DNA of 64,000 bases from Papio anubis (GCF_008728515.1 NC_044986.1:67828817-67892816), one strand, 5' to 3'; counted from the first letter of the stretch, positions 12,953 through 25,325 are shown. Program-made: numbers and translations. The notes: a model not told the origin generated them from the letters alone.

Positions 12953-13369
12953 AAGGGAGGAGTCAGGATTTGAACCAGGACCTTCTCACCCTACATCTGT
13001 GCTTAGAACCCCTGAGCCACCTACCTCCTAGTTCCCCAACTTTGCACCCACCCCTGCCCCTGCAGCCAGAGCCACTCCCAAGATCCTTCTTGCGAGAGCC
13101 CTGTCTCTCCAGGATTCAGGCTGCTGGGATGGAAGGGGGTGGTTAAGAAGGGCTGGGTCTGTCTCCAGTGAGATGTGGGCCCCCAGGCCAGCTGCCCTCC
13201 GAGATTGGGTCCCGGCAGATGGCTCAGCAGTTACAGGACATTCTGAGAGGGGATTAGCCCACCCCTGTCCTGCCCTTCCTCCTCCTGGGCTCTAGGAGAG
13301 GGGCAAGGGCAATGCAGGAACACGCTCTGGGGCCTCCATCTGTTTCCAGGCTGTGGGAAGATGGTCTGG

Positions 13370-13560
13370 GCTAAGCTATTTTTTATTTAATGTGCGAGAT
13401 GGAAATGTCTCCTCTTCTGCCCTCCTGGAGAACCCTGGCTTTCTCGACTGGCTTATCCGTAATCGCCAAGTGTTTTATTATGTTAAATCTTATGAGCATG
13501 ATAAATACTTATGAGGAAGATATACATCTTGGAGACTTATGAAGAAATCAGTCCCCTGGG
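13370..13560. promoter_or_regulatory. Candidate conserved non-coding element in intron 3
   Basis: This is a unique AT-rich island ('attttttatttaatgtgcgag', 'ttattatgttaaatcttatgag') with retained CpGs (ctcgactgg, ccgtaatcgcc), set in GC-rich sequence. Composition resembles deeply conserved enhancers. There is no direct proof. Confidence 0.25.
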
Positions 13561-14629
13561 GTCCTGAGCCCTCACGAGTCAGGGAGTAGGGGGATGGGCA
13601 ACCTGGGTACTGGAGGCAGCCTCTCCAAGAGTCTTCACAGGACTGAGACCTGCCCCAGGGTCTTGGTCTTGGAGCTGTCCTCTTGGCTATGCCCTGTCTC
13701 CAAGTAGAACCCCAGATGTCAGAGTAACTGAAAGTCTAGACTTTCCTAAGACCCTAAGAGCACCACCGTCTCCAGGGCCACTCTTCTTCCCTGGTGGAAG
13801 TGGCAGAGAGGGAAGCCAGTGTCCTCCGTTTGTGCCTGTGGACCAGTCTTGCACCTGGCACGTTTCGTGAAGCTTGATGAATGTTGAAAATAGCCCTGGA
13901 GCCCATGGATGGAGGCTCTGGGCAAGAGTGGTTTATGCAGCAGATAATTAGCAGGCAGGAAGGAGACCTGTGAGGATGAAGGGCCGCATAGAGGGACAGA
14001 GCAGGGGACAGAACAGCGTTCCACACTGCATTGTTTCTGGAATGCATTTGGTATTGACCTCCTCCTCTCTAATTCCTCCCCACCTTTCCTGCCCTGGGGG
14101 TGCCTGAGTAAGCAGTCCCCCAGCTCTCTGCAAAACAACCTTCCCGTTCAAGGAACTTACTACCTTGTAGCGACAGGCACACAGGAGGGCTCCCGTGATG
14201 CTGCACCATTCCTGCTGGACTTTTTCCTGGCTGTGTCTACGAGGAGGCGGTTAGAGGCAGAGGCCATTCCCCAGGCTGGCGGATGTTTCCAGCCGAACTT
14301 CCTGCCATGCTGAGGTGGCAGGGATCAAGAAGCAGACAGTCGCTGGGAGGCTCAGGCCAGCGTGAAACTGCCCCCCGGGTGCTACTGATCTCCCTTGCTT
14401 GTCAATTTGTACATCCAGCAAATATTTACCCAGTGCCTCCAGGTCCTGTGTCTGTGCTGGGGGAGAACAGGCAGGGCCCTGCCTTTTTAGCATGCCTCAT
14501 CTCTCCAGCCTGGCCTTTGCCTCCTTCTTGCCCCAAGGAACTGGTTCAAACTTCTTGGCATTTGTTCCCAACCTCTCTCTCCACTTGAATTTTTTTCAGA
14601 TTTAGAATCATTAGCTGTTAGGGACCTTA

Positions 14630-14770
14630 ATATTATCTGGTCTAGCTTCTTGTTATAGATGAGGGGACCGAGGCCCAGAGAGGTTGAATATTTGTCAGGG
14701 GTTACACAGTGAGCAGATGACAGAGCTGGGCAGGGCTCTGGTCTCCTGACTCAGGCTCCATGCCCTGCTG
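14630..14770 (+). repeat. MIR SINE, sense
   Basis: The MIR core 'gatgaggggaccgaggccc', 'agaggttgaat', 'ttacacagtgagcagatgac' and 'cctgactcaggctcc' is readable. Confidence 0.7.
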
Positions 14771-15899
14771 GCTCTTATCTTGGGAGTGGATGGGACAGCT
14801 CCAGCTGCTAGGAGAGGGTGGGGACACTGTGTGACAGGGCTCAGTATGTAGGACCACCTTGAGCATCAGGGTAAGGCTTGACTGCTGGCCTCCAGGGCCC
14901 CTGCTGTACTCTTACGATAGATGCTCTGGGCCACCAAGGGTCCAGATGCCCACCTGGCTGCCCACCAGCTCCTGTCCAGGCCAGAGCCCCTGCAGACCTT
15001 GAGAAGATATGCGTTAGTGTGAGGTCTTCATGGGCATCTTAATGCAAGGTTCCCCACAATCAGGCCCTGAAACAAGGATTCAAATGCGAGTAGTTTATAT
15101 GGGAGGTAAAGGTGGGAGAATACAGAATGGGGACAGGAAAGGGAAGGCAGTCAGCAGAGGATTCCTTATCAAGTCAGCTCCCTCAGAAGGGACAAGAACA
15201 CAGTCCTGCTGGGGATCTCGGAGAGCCAGTGTGGAGCATGGCTGAGCAGGAGGGAGCTGAGCTGGAGTATTTATATACCAACTTCCCTAGTCATTGGTTG
15301 AAGGCTGCTCTTAGGAGGTGTTACTTACCTGTCACTCCCAGCATTGGTGTAGCTTCTGACCCTGTCATTCCCAGCTTGAAACCCTGATGTACCCCTTTGT
15401 GTTAGTGGGTACTTTTAGTAGGAACAAGAGAGACACAAAAAAGGATGTCCCCTTTCTTTAAGTGGAAATTAAAGGCAGGTCCACCTTTAGGCATCATTGG
15501 ATCAAGGGGATCTCCTCTGCACCCCCCCTGGGCTCTGTGTGTCTCTGCATGGCTTTTCCTCCGTGTCTAGCCTCGTCCCACACAGCTGGCTAGATGGCAG
15601 CCAGCAGCCCCAGACACAGTCTCGGCGGCGAGCTTCTCTCCACAGCTTCCATGTAGCAGTCCCAGGGAAGACTTAATGACCCTGTGTGGGTCACATGCTA
15701 ATTCCTAACTCAACCCCAGGGACCAGGAGCAGGGAACACTCTGATTGTCCCAGGCTGCGTCACGTGCCTGTTGTTGGTGGCTCTGTCGGTGTGGGTATGG
15801 GCAACCTGGCTGACCACCTCCCCAGGATGACTAGGCCAAGGAATGTTCTCCCAGGGGGTGGTGCTGACAAAGGCCCTACGCCCCGCCCTCCTCCAGCAC

Positions 15900-16250
15900 G
15901 TGAGTCCACACGCCTCTCTCCAGCATCACCTCTGTGCTCCTCTGCTCCCATCTTGACTGCAGCCAGAGTCCATTTGCAGCTCCCTGAACATGCCTCGCTC
16001 TCTCTCCCAAGACATGTGCACTCACATCCTCATTCATCGTTACCATCCAGCATAGACATTGCCTCCAAATGACCTTCCACGATGCCCAGGGTGGGTTTAG
16101 TGCCCCTCAGATGTGCTGCATGATGCCCTGGGCCTCCTGATGGAGCATCTGCCACAGTGGTACCTGTTGCTGGTCTGTCCCGTGTCCTGGGCATCCAGCA
16201 CAGTACTGGACACACAGTAGTTGCTCAGTGCACATTTGCAGAATGACCAC
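15900..16250 (+). repeat. L2-like LINE fragment
   Basis: L2 3'-end phrasing ends in 'catccagcacagtactgg' and 'acacagtagttgctcagtgc'. Diverged and fragmentary. Confidence 0.45.
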
Positions 16251-16859
16251 ACCATTGAGTATACACGTTAACAATCTGAGTGATGGGCTGGGATTCAGCA
16301 CACCTGGGTTCTCATCCAAGCTCCCTACGGAGTCACTCCACAACCTTGAACTGTCCCTTCACTTCCTTGGGCTTCCTCACACCCCTTAGAAAGCAGTGAC
16401 AGCACCTGCTGTCTCTTTAGCTGAGGACCAGAGGGAAACTCAGATTAGCCTTTCAAATTTTTCTTTTTTTAATAAAAAAAAAATTATGGAATCTGGCTTT
16501 TCTCCCAGCCCCTCCCACTGGTTAGCAGGAAAATTAACTACACATCCAATCCGGTTTAAAGCTTAGTCTAATCTGATGATTTAAGCAGCCCCTTGAGATG
16601 ATGTTCTTGCTCCCTAGAATAAAAATGTGCAGCTTCTCAGATAGACTGCTTCCCTGCTTTTCTCCCCAGGCCAGTATGGGGGCTGGGAAGAGTGCATGGC
16701 TCATATGCAGGCCTGGTGCTAGGGAGTGTGAGGGTTCCCTGGGCCCCAGGCAGCACTCACTTGGCATCAGCTGCTCCCCATGATGACTGAGGTCATCACA
16801 GGAGGATGCCCCTGCCCTGACCACCACTTCTGTGCCATCCATATTTCCTCACTCCAGGG

Positions 16860-17085
16860 GAGGCAGTAGAACATCATTCTGAGAACTGACCAGAGCCAGA
16901 CCTCCTGGGTTCATTGCTGAGTGACTTTGAGCAAGTTCCGCAACCTCTCTGACCTCAACTTCCTTATCTGTATACATGGGATAGGTAGGAATACCTGTCT
17001 TACAGAACCAGTATAAGAATCAAACACACTGGCATATAGGAAATGCCTAGAAGAGTGCTAGAAAAGTATGCATTAAACACTGTTT
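16860..17085 (-). repeat. MIR SINE, antisense
   Basis: The antisense MIR order is present: 'gagtgactttgagcaagtt', 'caacctctctgacctcaac', 'ttccttatctgtatacat', 'aatacctgtcttacag' and 'cactggcatataggaaatgc'. Confidence 0.75.
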
Positions 17086-17384
17086 GAGTGTTTGCAATGA
17101 TGATGATGATGATTTTCTTCCCTTCTTCCCTTTCCCCCCAAACCTTCCGCTAAGTTTTGGGGAAAGGAAGCTCAGTGGGTGGCTGCTCTGTTTAAACACT
17201 AGACAAAGCCAGCAGGAGCTCAGCCCTGTGGCAGGAAGAGCAGGGGTTTGCCTCAAACATCCTGGTGTCCTTGTGTCCTTGAACCTCACAACAAGGTGAA
17301 AAGCAGCACTACCCACTGAGCGCTGGTCCCGATCCAGGCACTGCCCTCTGCACCCCACACTGCTCACTTCTTCCACCACACCCC

Positions 17385-17545
17385 CACATGAGTTGAATCA
17401 ACTCCCCCCATTGTACAAGTTCAAAAGCTGAAACCAGAGCAACTGAGTCCCTTACCCAAGGCCACACAGCTAGGGAGCCAGGAAAGCAGGATTCGAGTTC
17501 AGGCCTCTTGACTGCAGAGTGAGTAGTCCTAACTGCTAAGCTCGC
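17385..17545 (+). repeat. MIR SINE, sense
   Basis: 'cccccattgtacaag', 'cttacccaaggccacacagc' and 'attcgagttcaggcctcttg' match the MIR 3' half. It ends less than 100 bases before exon 4. Confidence 0.75.
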
Positions 17546-17631
17546 CTGCTTCACTTAAGGTGGCTCACCAGCCCCAGCCCACACAGGAGCCCCAAAGGGG
17601 TGTCTAACGGCTTCTGGCATCCTCGCCCCAG

Positions 17632-17858
17632 GGTTGCGGTCCACATCCGTGTCCTGGCCTCACTGACGGTCATCCTGGCCATCTTCATGGTGATAACCGC
17701 ACTGGTGAAGGTTGACACCTCCTCCTGGACCCGTGGCTTTTTTGCTGTCACCATTGTCTGCATGGTGATCCTCAGCGGTGCCTCCACTGTCTTCAGCAGC
17801 AGCATCTATGGCATGACCGGCTCCTTCCCTATGAGAAACTCCCAGGCACTGATATCAG
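17632..17858 (+). CDS. SLC29A3: ENT3 coding exon 4
   Basis: This 227-base exon lies between cgccccag and gtgagagc. It completes Arg128 and runs to the first base of Gly204. The peptide from VAVHIRVL to NSQALIS gives TM3 (about 129-155), a short loop with Trp160, TM4 (about 163-188) and the start of TM5. Ser184 (human S184R) and Arg134 are present. Residue 158 is Ser, the allele opposite to the human Phe158 variant. Hydrophobic spacing and length equal the human exon, so no change in topology is expected. Confidence 0.97.
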
Positions 17859-17974
17859 GTGAGAGCCGGGGTCCGGGCAGCTGACCAGGTTCATCCACCC
17901 AGGAGTCATGGGAGGGAGCCAGAGATGAGCATGTGGTGGCCTTTTCTGAAAAGGAAGTGGCGTGGGTGCTACTT

Positions 17975-18520
17975 GTGTTTCAGTCATCTAGTAATGTAGA
18001 ACAAGCTACCCCAAAACTTAGTGGCTTAGAACAACAACAGTCATTTCTATTACTCACAAATTTGCAGCTCGGACAGGAGTTTGCAGGTGTAGCTCTTCTC
18101 TTCTCCCCATGGCATCAGCCAGCATAGCTCGACGGGGAGCTGGAGGATCCAGTTCCAGGTGGTGCGCTCTCCTGGCTGGCGTGTTGGTGGTGGCTGCTGG
18201 CTGGAAGCTTAGCCAGGGCTGAGCTGGGGCCAAGGACTTCCATTCCTCTCTATGTGGACCTCAAATGGCAACTTTGACTTCCTCATGGCATGGTGTCTGG
18301 GTTGCAAAAGCCAGCATTTCAGGAGATCCAGGCAGAAGCTTTATTTCTGATTTAGCAAAAGAAGCCACATAGGGTCAGTTCTACCATAGCCATAAGCTCA
18401 CACAGACTCGAGACAGATGGACCCACCTCTGGGAGAGTAGGCAAGTCTCCCACTGTGACTGTGAGAAGGTAGGCAGGAGGGGAGATGGAGTTGCAGCTAT
18501 TTTTGGATAACATGGTCTGC
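17975..18520. repeat. Third copy of the 'gtggcttaaaacaac' repeat family
   Basis: It begins 'agctaccccaaaacttagtgg' in close agreement with the family end and runs through 'tgtctgggttgcaaaagcc' to 'acaaaatgcag'. This is the longest of the three copies. Confidence 0.55.
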
Positions 18521-18534
18521 CTACAAAATGCAGT

Positions 18535-18660
18535 TCCTGAAACCAGTCTTCTTCCCTTTCCTTCCCTCCTTCTCCTATTCCTCTTCTATTTTTCCTTTTC
18601 CTTATCTTTTTTCCCCTTCTTGTCTCCTTTCCTTCCTTCTGTCTTTTCTTCCTTTCTGAT
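18535..18660 (+). repeat. Polypyrimidine (CTTT/CCTT) tract
   Basis: About 120 bases are almost all C and T on the + strand. Such tracts can form triplex (H-) DNA; here it sits inside an intron transcribed in the pyrimidine sense. Confidence 0.8.
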
Positions 18661-20274
18661 TTTATAGAGAACTTGCTATGTCCTGGGGATGCAAAGATGA
18701 ACAAGCACTGGTCCCCTCGGAGCTGATGGCTCAGTGAATAAACTCTCATCCCCAGCTCCCCCAAGCTTTGGTATTCCGTGGGTGTGCCTGTGCACGACGT
18801 GGTCTGACCCCTCTAGCTGACGTTTGATGCTGATGTTGATGAGCCTGTTCCGGAGGCCTTGGCAGTTTTGTTCTCTAAGCTGGAGACACACACGTCTCTC
18901 ACCCAGGTGACCCAGCCAGGTAAAAAGGAGTGGGTCAGGAACCATTGGTGCTTTGCCAGGAGGCCACAGTCCCTGGGAGCAAGACTGGAGGCTCTGCTGC
19001 TGTGTCTGCCCCTCCACATGCCCCTGTTCTGCAGAGGAGAGCTCTAAACATTTGCCCACTGACAGCAGTTTCACAAGGAACCTGCACTGTGCCCCTCAGT
19101 TAATAACACCGGGAAGCATGTGGCCAGGATGACAATACTTTGACAAGGGTATGTCCCTTCCCCACTCAGGCCAGTGCCAGACATCACTGGTGGATCTTTA
19201 TCTTTCATCCTGAGCTTCTAAATCCTTCTCAGCGCAGCACTTGAGGCAGTTACTCTCAGCAGTCAGAGTCTAGATGTGAGCTTCAATCTGTTTGCCATTT
19301 CTGAGATCGGATTAGGCTTCTGGCTGTATCCTGGGAAACACTTGAGCCTAAGATAAAATAAAAATGGACCTGTTGCTAAGTTTCCTGGGTGCAGGCAACA
19401 CGTACTAGCGATGCTTTCAAACGGGCATTTCTGGACTAAAGGCAGTGGCCACTGGACATGGGATTTAATCCCTTCTGTCACCATGGTCTCAGAAGGAGGC
19501 TCTTGTCCCCTTAGTTCCTTCCATCCTTGCTGGCAGCCTCTCCAGGAGCCAGTGACCAAACTTACCATTTGCATTGACAAGCAGTCCTCGGGTTCCTCTG
19601 TCCACCTGTGATCTTCTAGGGATGGGGAGTCTCCTGTGGATTTTTCAGAAAGTCTATTTAGAAAAGTGGGGAAGTTTAGTACTTCTATGCCAGTATTAAT
19701 GACCCTGAGTCTAAACCATGGTCACCACTGTATGGGGCCCTTGTGGGCGCCCAACACCCTGGAATATCAAGGTGTCCCAGTCTCCCAGAGGTCGCAAGGC
19801 CACCTCGCCAGCCCCACTTGCTTTTTTTTCCAGCACAGCCTGTCTGTGAATTCCACATGCCTTGGCATCTGAGGAACAATTCATTTGTTTTGCGCTGGTG
19901 TTTTTTTAAACCCCTCATTTGCATGTATTTCCATAACTGATGAGATAAAAGTAGAGAGTCATGAAGGATGAGCTCCCGGAGGCCTGGTTTGTTGTTGATG
20001 ATAATATTGTAAATTCTCTACAAGTTGGAAAGAGAGAGAGGAAAATCAGTAGGCAGTGATGTTAAGATCTCTTCCTTGGGGCGGCTGGGGAGTGTCTTAC
20101 TGAGTTTAACCCCAGTTCTTACAAAATGTCTAGGCGGGGATTACAGCTTCTCAGAAGTGGGCATCCTCTTGGCAAAGGGTTTACCCGTTGTTGCTGCTTT
20201 GATGTGAGAAGGACAGAAATAGCCAAGCACCTAACTGGGAATCAGAAAGGATTTGTTTGGTATTTGGCACTTCT

Positions 20275-20490
20275 CCTCGCCAGGCAGGCTTCTGAGTGCC
20301 TCACGTGTACTGATCCTTTTAATCTTCATCACAGCCCTATGAGGCGGGTATGATGAACACCCCCATTGTATAGATGAGGATACAGAGGCACAGTGAGGTT
20401 AAGGACTTGCTGAAGGTCACATAACTGGAAGTAGTACAGCCAGGTTTGGACTCGGATGTTTTGATTCTAGAGTCTATGTTCCTAATTACA
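20275..20490 (+). repeat. MIR SINE, sense, nearly complete
   Basis: 'ccaggcaggcttctgagtgc', 'aatcttcatcacagccctat', 'gaggcgggtatgatgaacac', 'tagatgaggatacagaggc' and 'tgaaggtcacataactgg' follow the MIR consensus from tRNA-derived head to LINE-like tail. Confidence 0.85.
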
Positions 20491-21174
20491 GTGCTAATTT
20501 TTATACCTTTGCCCTCCCTCAAGTACTACCCAGGCTAATACAACTTATGGTGGGGAGGCTGGGGAAAGGATCCTCCATCGGGCCAAGGGCTATTCTCTGT
20601 AGAGCCACAGAGGCCACAGGCAGAGCATGGGGAGCCGTGATGGCACACCATGGTGGACGGGGCCTGACTGTCCTGCTTCCCCTCTGCTTCGTGCAACAGT
20701 GGGCAGGAAAGTGGTGCTGCGTAAGAGCTGCCCAATGGAGACAGAGCAGGCCATGCCCACACAGACCCAGACTTCTTCCCACCTCTTCAGGAATAGACAT
20801 TCTGATCTTCTGAAGTGGGCAGGTTCATCCTGCCAGTCAACCCGGCTCATCCACCAGGCCCTTCCCACATTGATGGTGATGGTCTTGGCCTTGTAGTCAG
20901 TGCTTTTCCATTCATCATCCTGTTTCCACCTCACTACAGTCACCTGTGATGAACAGGACAAGTATTAGCCCCACTTTCCAGGCAAATAAACATAGGCAGG
21001 GAAGAAAGTAAGTGATCTGCCCACGCTGGTGCCAGCGTTCCCAAGCAGTGCTGCACACAGGCCTTCTGACTCGTGGCCAGCACAGGAAGACGACCCATGG
21101 CTGTGAGGGTTCTAAGGAACAGAAGGACATGTCTGCTGCCTCCCAGAAGCAACGGTACAATCGTGGCAAGGCAG

Positions 21175-21400
21175 GGCATAGTGTTTGTTGAAGGCTACTG
21201 TGTGCCAGGCCCTTTCTGAACATCATCTCAGTCAGTCCTCAAAGCAACCACACAGGGTGGGGTTGTTATTCCCATTCTACAAGCGAGCACACTGTAAAGT
21301 CAGAGAAGCCACGTTACCCCTAGGGTCCCAGCTAGCAAGTAGCAGAGTCCAGGGTGACACGTCCATCCGCCTGACTCCTAGGCCCGTTGGCACCCTAGTA
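21175..21400 (+). repeat. MIR SINE, sense
   Basis: 'actgtgtgccaggccctttc', 'catctcagtcagtcctcaaa', 'ttattcccattctacaag' and 'gggtcccagctagcaagtag' follow MIR order. Confidence 0.8.
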
Positions 21401-21514
21401 AGTCATGTGGCCTCCTCTGTTAGGTAGCGGTGAAAGGTGTGGCAGCCACACGGTCTCACGGGTAATATGTATCAAAGCCATTGGCAAGGAGAACATTCCA
21501 TGTGGTGGGGTGGT

Positions 21515-21600
21515 TGCGTGCTTGTGTGTGTGCGTAGGTGTGTGACTGTGTGTGTGTGAGTGTTGTATGTGTTACACATGCATTCACATGTGTGTGGTGC
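21515..21600 (+). repeat. Imperfect (TG)n microsatellite
   Basis: Alternating purine-pyrimidine TG/TGCG/CACATG stretch in intron 4, interrupted by several other bases. Confidence 0.75.
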
Positions 21601-22166
21601 CACAGTCGCCTTGGGGTACACAGCAGGTTCTGTGAGCTCATGGGTGGGCAATGGTGGGGGTTTATAGCCAGTGAGGACACCCCAGAAAGGGTGGCCTCCG
21701 GGCAGCCCCTGGGCCTCCTTCCCAGTTTGGTTGGTGGGTGCTTTGGGCTGGGGACAGAGAAGAGGAAATCCAGAGGTCTCTGGCACTTCCTGCCCCTAAA
21801 TCTAAAATTTCAGCCCCCACTAGAAGGGCAATAAAGAGAGATGGAGGTCAAGGGTCTGAGGTGCAACAGGAAAGGCAGCGGACTGGTGGTCCCCTGGAGG
21901 CCATGTGCCACCTCAGGCAGCAGCCTCTGACAAGTCCAGCAGAGAGAGGGGGACACGACCCCCTCGGAAACTCAGGAAACGCTGGAAATGCTTGACTGCT
22001 GGGCCCTCCCTGTCTCTGAGGCTTCAGGACACTGAGAGAGCTTTGGCATTTTTCGCACTGAGGAATTTTTATTTTGGTTTGTGAAACCCAAGCAGGGAGG
22101 GGCCTGCAGGCACTCCTCCTCCTCGCCCACCCCTCACCATCTCTGCATGTCCTCTGTTCTCTGCAG

Positions 22167-22329
22167 GAGGAGCCATGGGCGGGACAGTCAGCGCCGTGGC
22201 CTCCCTGGTGGACTTGGCTGCATCCAGTGATGTGAGGGACAGCGCCCTGGCCTTCTTCCTGACAGCCACCATCTTCCTCGTGCTCTGCATGGGACTCTAC
22301 CTGCTGCTGTCCAGGCTAGAGTATGCCAG
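22167..22329 (+). CDS. SLC29A3: ENT3 coding exon 5
   Basis: This 163-base exon lies between tctctgcag and gtgaagg. It completes Gly204 and ends two bases into Arg258. The peptide GGAMGGTVSAVASLVDLAA forms TM5, and SALAFFLTATIFLVL onward forms TM6 (about 230-252). Against the human protein as I remember it, residue 228 is Asp instead of Asn and 239 is Ile instead of Val. Both are conservative and keep the glycine-rich TM5 face. Confidence 0.96.
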
Positions 22330-22634
22330 GTGAAGGTGCCACTCACTGTCCACGCCTCCTTCCTGTGTGTCCAGTTATGGCCATGCTTCTTTTTCTCAGC
22401 AAATTCTATGCTGGCTTCTTGTCTAGGTGCTATGACTCAAAGCAGTTGCTCAACAAATTGGCTTGGCTGGTGAACGTGAGAAGCTGGCTCTGTGCTGCGC
22501 CCAAGCAGTTGGAGCCTCACGTTTAATCATGGTGAACAGTAGTTCCCATTGGTGAAACACAGCCCCTTATTCCAGCGCTGTGTTCCTGCTAGCGTGATGT
22601 GTTCTACCTCATTCAATGCTCACACCTCTATCCA

Positions 22635-22944
22635 GGAACCGTGGAGCACACCTGTAATCCCAGCACTTTGGGAGGCCAAGGCAGTAGATTGCCTGAGCCC
22701 AGGAGTTCAAGACCCATTCTGGGCAACACAGTGAGACCCTGTCTCTACAAAAAATAAAAACTTGGCTAGGCATGGCACCATGTGCCTCTAGTCCCAGCTA
22801 CTCAGGAGGCTGAAGTAGGAGGATCGCTCGAGCCCAGGAGTTAGAGGCTGCAGTGAGCTGATTGCACTACTGCAATTCCAGCCTGGGTGACAGCAAGACC
22901 ATGTCTCTCTAAAAAACAAACAAACAAAGAAACAAAAAACAAAC
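22635..22944 (+). repeat. Alu (AluJ/S), sense
   Basis: Both arms are present, from 'aggaaccgtggagcacacc' to an A-rich tail patterned aaac/aaag (22911-22944). Confidence 0.92.
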
Positions 22945-23040
22945 TCACACTCCTCTGTTCCTCTTAGAGTACAGTACTATTATTATTTATTATTATTCCC
23001 ATGCACAGATTAGAAAACCAGGGTTCAGAGAGATTAAATT

Positions 23041-23674
23041 GCTGTTGTTTTTGAAGAGACAGGGTCTCACTCTGCAGGCCAGGCTGGAGTGCAGTGATGC
23101 AATCATGGCCTGCTGCAGCCTTGACCTCCTGGGCTCAAGCTATCCTTCCACTTCAGCCTCCCAAATAGCTGGGACTCCAGGTGTACCACCACACCCAGCT
23201 ATTTTTTTAAAAGTTTTTGTAGGCCGGACACGGTGGCTCACGCCTGTAATCCCAACACTTTGGGAGGCCGAGGCGGGCCAGATCACAAGGTTAGGAGATC
23301 GAGACCATCCTGGCTAACACAGTGAAACCCCGTCTCTACTAAAAATACAAAAAATTAGCCAGGCATGGTGGTGGGCGCCTGTAGTCCCAGCTACTCGGGA
23401 GGCTGAGGCAGGAGAATGGCGTGAACCTGGGAGGCGGAGCTTGCAGTGAGCCGAGATCATGCCACTGCGCTCCAGCCTGGGTGACAGAGCAAGATTCCAT
23501 CTCAAAAAAATAAATAAAAAAAAAAGAGAAAGAAAAACAAAAAACAGTTTTTGTAGAGACAGAGTCTTACTGTGTTGCCCAGGCTGGTCTTGAACTCCTA
23601 TGCTCAAGTGATCCTCCTGCCTCAGCCTCCCAAAGTGCTAGGATTACAGGCATGAGCCACAGTGCCCGGCATAA
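23041..23674 (-). repeat. Older Alu, antisense, split by AluY
   Basis: The right arm (about 23044-23221) and the left arm (23556-23671, ending 'ccacagtgcccggc') belong to one AluJ/S element. It is flanked by the MIR-derived duplication 'agagattaaatt/agaggttaaatt' and interrupted by a younger Alu. Confidence 0.88.
23222..23545 (+). repeat. AluY nested in an older Alu, sense
   Basis: A full AluY ('gagaatggcgtgaacctggg', 'gaccatcctggctaacac') with a long A-rich tail sits between two copies of agtttttgta (23212-23221 and 23546-23555), its target-site duplication. Confidence 0.93.
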
Positions 23675-23919
23675 AGAGGTTAAATTACTTGCCTGAATCT
23701 CAGAGCCAGTAGGTAGTAGAGCCAGGCAGGATTTTAAGATGACTCCAAACCTGTGCTTGGACAGCTTGCTGCCTTATGGGGCTTCTTTCCACCTCTAGGA
23801 CCTGTTTTCTCGCCTCGAGTCTTACTCTTGCTTTCTCTCTCCAGTTCCTCCTTTTGCTTTCTTGCTTCCTGCTGCTTTTTACAAAAACAACCCTTGTCTT
23901 TCTCTCATGTTTTATTGTT

Positions 23920-24250
23920 TTCAAAGCATTTTCCTCTCCACTATTATTTGATATAGAAAAGGCAGGAGTTATCCCCATTTAATGGGTAAGGAAACTAAGA
24001 CCAAGAGAAAGCTAAGTGGTGTGCCAGGTGCGTGAGCCAGCAGAGCTGGGGAGAGATCTGCCCCTGATGCGGCCCTGTTCCACAGGAAGCTATTTTTTGC
24101 AGTGGCACAAAGCTAAGCAGTTTACGTGTGTATTTTTGTTTATGATTTATGACAATCTGTGCATTTGTGATTGTATTTTCTCACTTGAGAGCTGGGGAAA
24201 CTGAGGCTTAGGAGAGTTCACAAGCACGCCCCAGCTCACTCATCTGGTGA
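23920..24250 (+). repeat. Two MIR fragments, sense
   Basis: 'tatccccatttaatgggtaa' and 'ggaaactaagaccaagag' (about 23965-24010), then 'gagctggggaaactgaggct' (about 24189-24208). Confidence 0.65.
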
Positions 24251-25029
24251 GTCACAGGCAGGACCGGAGTTGTTTCCGGAGTAGCCTCTCCCCACCAGCT
24301 CATGCTATATCCCTGGCTCACGACTGCAAGAGCCTTTTCTCATCATTCATTCTCCCTGTCCTCATGAGAGTCACCTCGTTAACCCCTAGAACCCCCAGCC
24401 TTCCAGCAGAACATCGATTCCCCCTGGGCTGGGAGGGAGCCACTTTCCTCAGCTGTAGGACTCTTCACCGCTTCAGCAGTCCTCAGGGTTCAGGAGGGTA
24501 GGAGGAGGCTGATCTGCTTGAGCTATGCAGTATCCCAGGCACCTACAGACGCCTGGGCTGCCCAGCTCTCCCCGCCCCTTCAGGGCTGTCATCAGAAATT
24601 GCCTAGCTGTGGCTCCAGCCTGACGTCCCCGAGCTTCCTGCTGCCTGGCTGGCTGTCCATCCCCCAGCATCCTGTACTCTGCCTGGCACCTCAGCGTTGT
24701 GCCTTAAATGATTCTACAGCCACTGAATGAACAGAGGAACGGGAGGGCCGCCCCACTCCTTGTGCTGTTTCCTCATGTCCTATTTCTGGTGCTTTGGGTG
24801 GTCGGTTTCCAGCAGGGTAGTCAACCTTCCTTGCTTGCCTAGAGCCAAAGGAGCTCCCAGGACAAGGGACTGTAAGTATTAAAACCAGGACAGTTTCAGG
24901 CAAACCAGGATGGTTGGTCACCCTAGTTCCTAGTCTCATTTGGGCAGGCCAAAGTCCCTTACAGCTGAGCATGTGAGACAGAGAACACCCAGGACCATGC
25001 TATCCTGTAGACTTTTCTATTTCTTTTTC

Positions 25030-25325
25030 TTTTTCTTTTTTTGAGACAGAGTCTCACTCTGTCACCCAGGTTGGAGTGCAGTGGCGCAATCACGGCTCAC
25101 TGCAGCCTTGATCTCCAGGGCTCAAGCAATCCTCAAGTTAGCCTCCCAAGTATTTGGGACAACAGGCATGGGCCACCACGCCCAGCTAATTTTTGTATTT
25201 TTTGTAGAGACAGAGTTTCACCATGTTGGCCAGGCTGGTCTCAAACCCCTGACCTCAAGTGATCCGCCTGCCTCAGCCTCCCAAAGCCCTGGGATTGATT
25301 ATAGACACGAGCCGCTGTGCCTGGA
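25030..25325 (-). repeat. Alu, antisense
   Basis: Complete dimer from the T-rich tail and 'gagacagagtctcactctgt' to 'gagccgctgtgcctgg'. Confidence 0.93.

Larger units (their letters stand above)
17859..22166 (+). other. SLC29A3: SLC29A3 intron 4
   Basis: This phase-1 intron (gtgaga ... ttctctgcag) has old repeats at its 5' end, a pyrimidine tract, two MIRs and a TG-rich stretch. The rest (18740-20270, 20500-21170, 21610-22160) is unique sequence with no supported exon. Confidence 0.9.
22960..23760 (+). repeat. MIR split by an Alu
   Basis: The MIR starts at about 22965 ('cccatgcacagattagaaaa') and stops at 'agagattaaatt' (23029-23040). It resumes at 23675 with 'agaggttaaatt' and 'acttgcctgaatctcagagc'. 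The repeated 12-mer is the target-site duplication of the Alu between the two halves. Confidence 0.85.
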
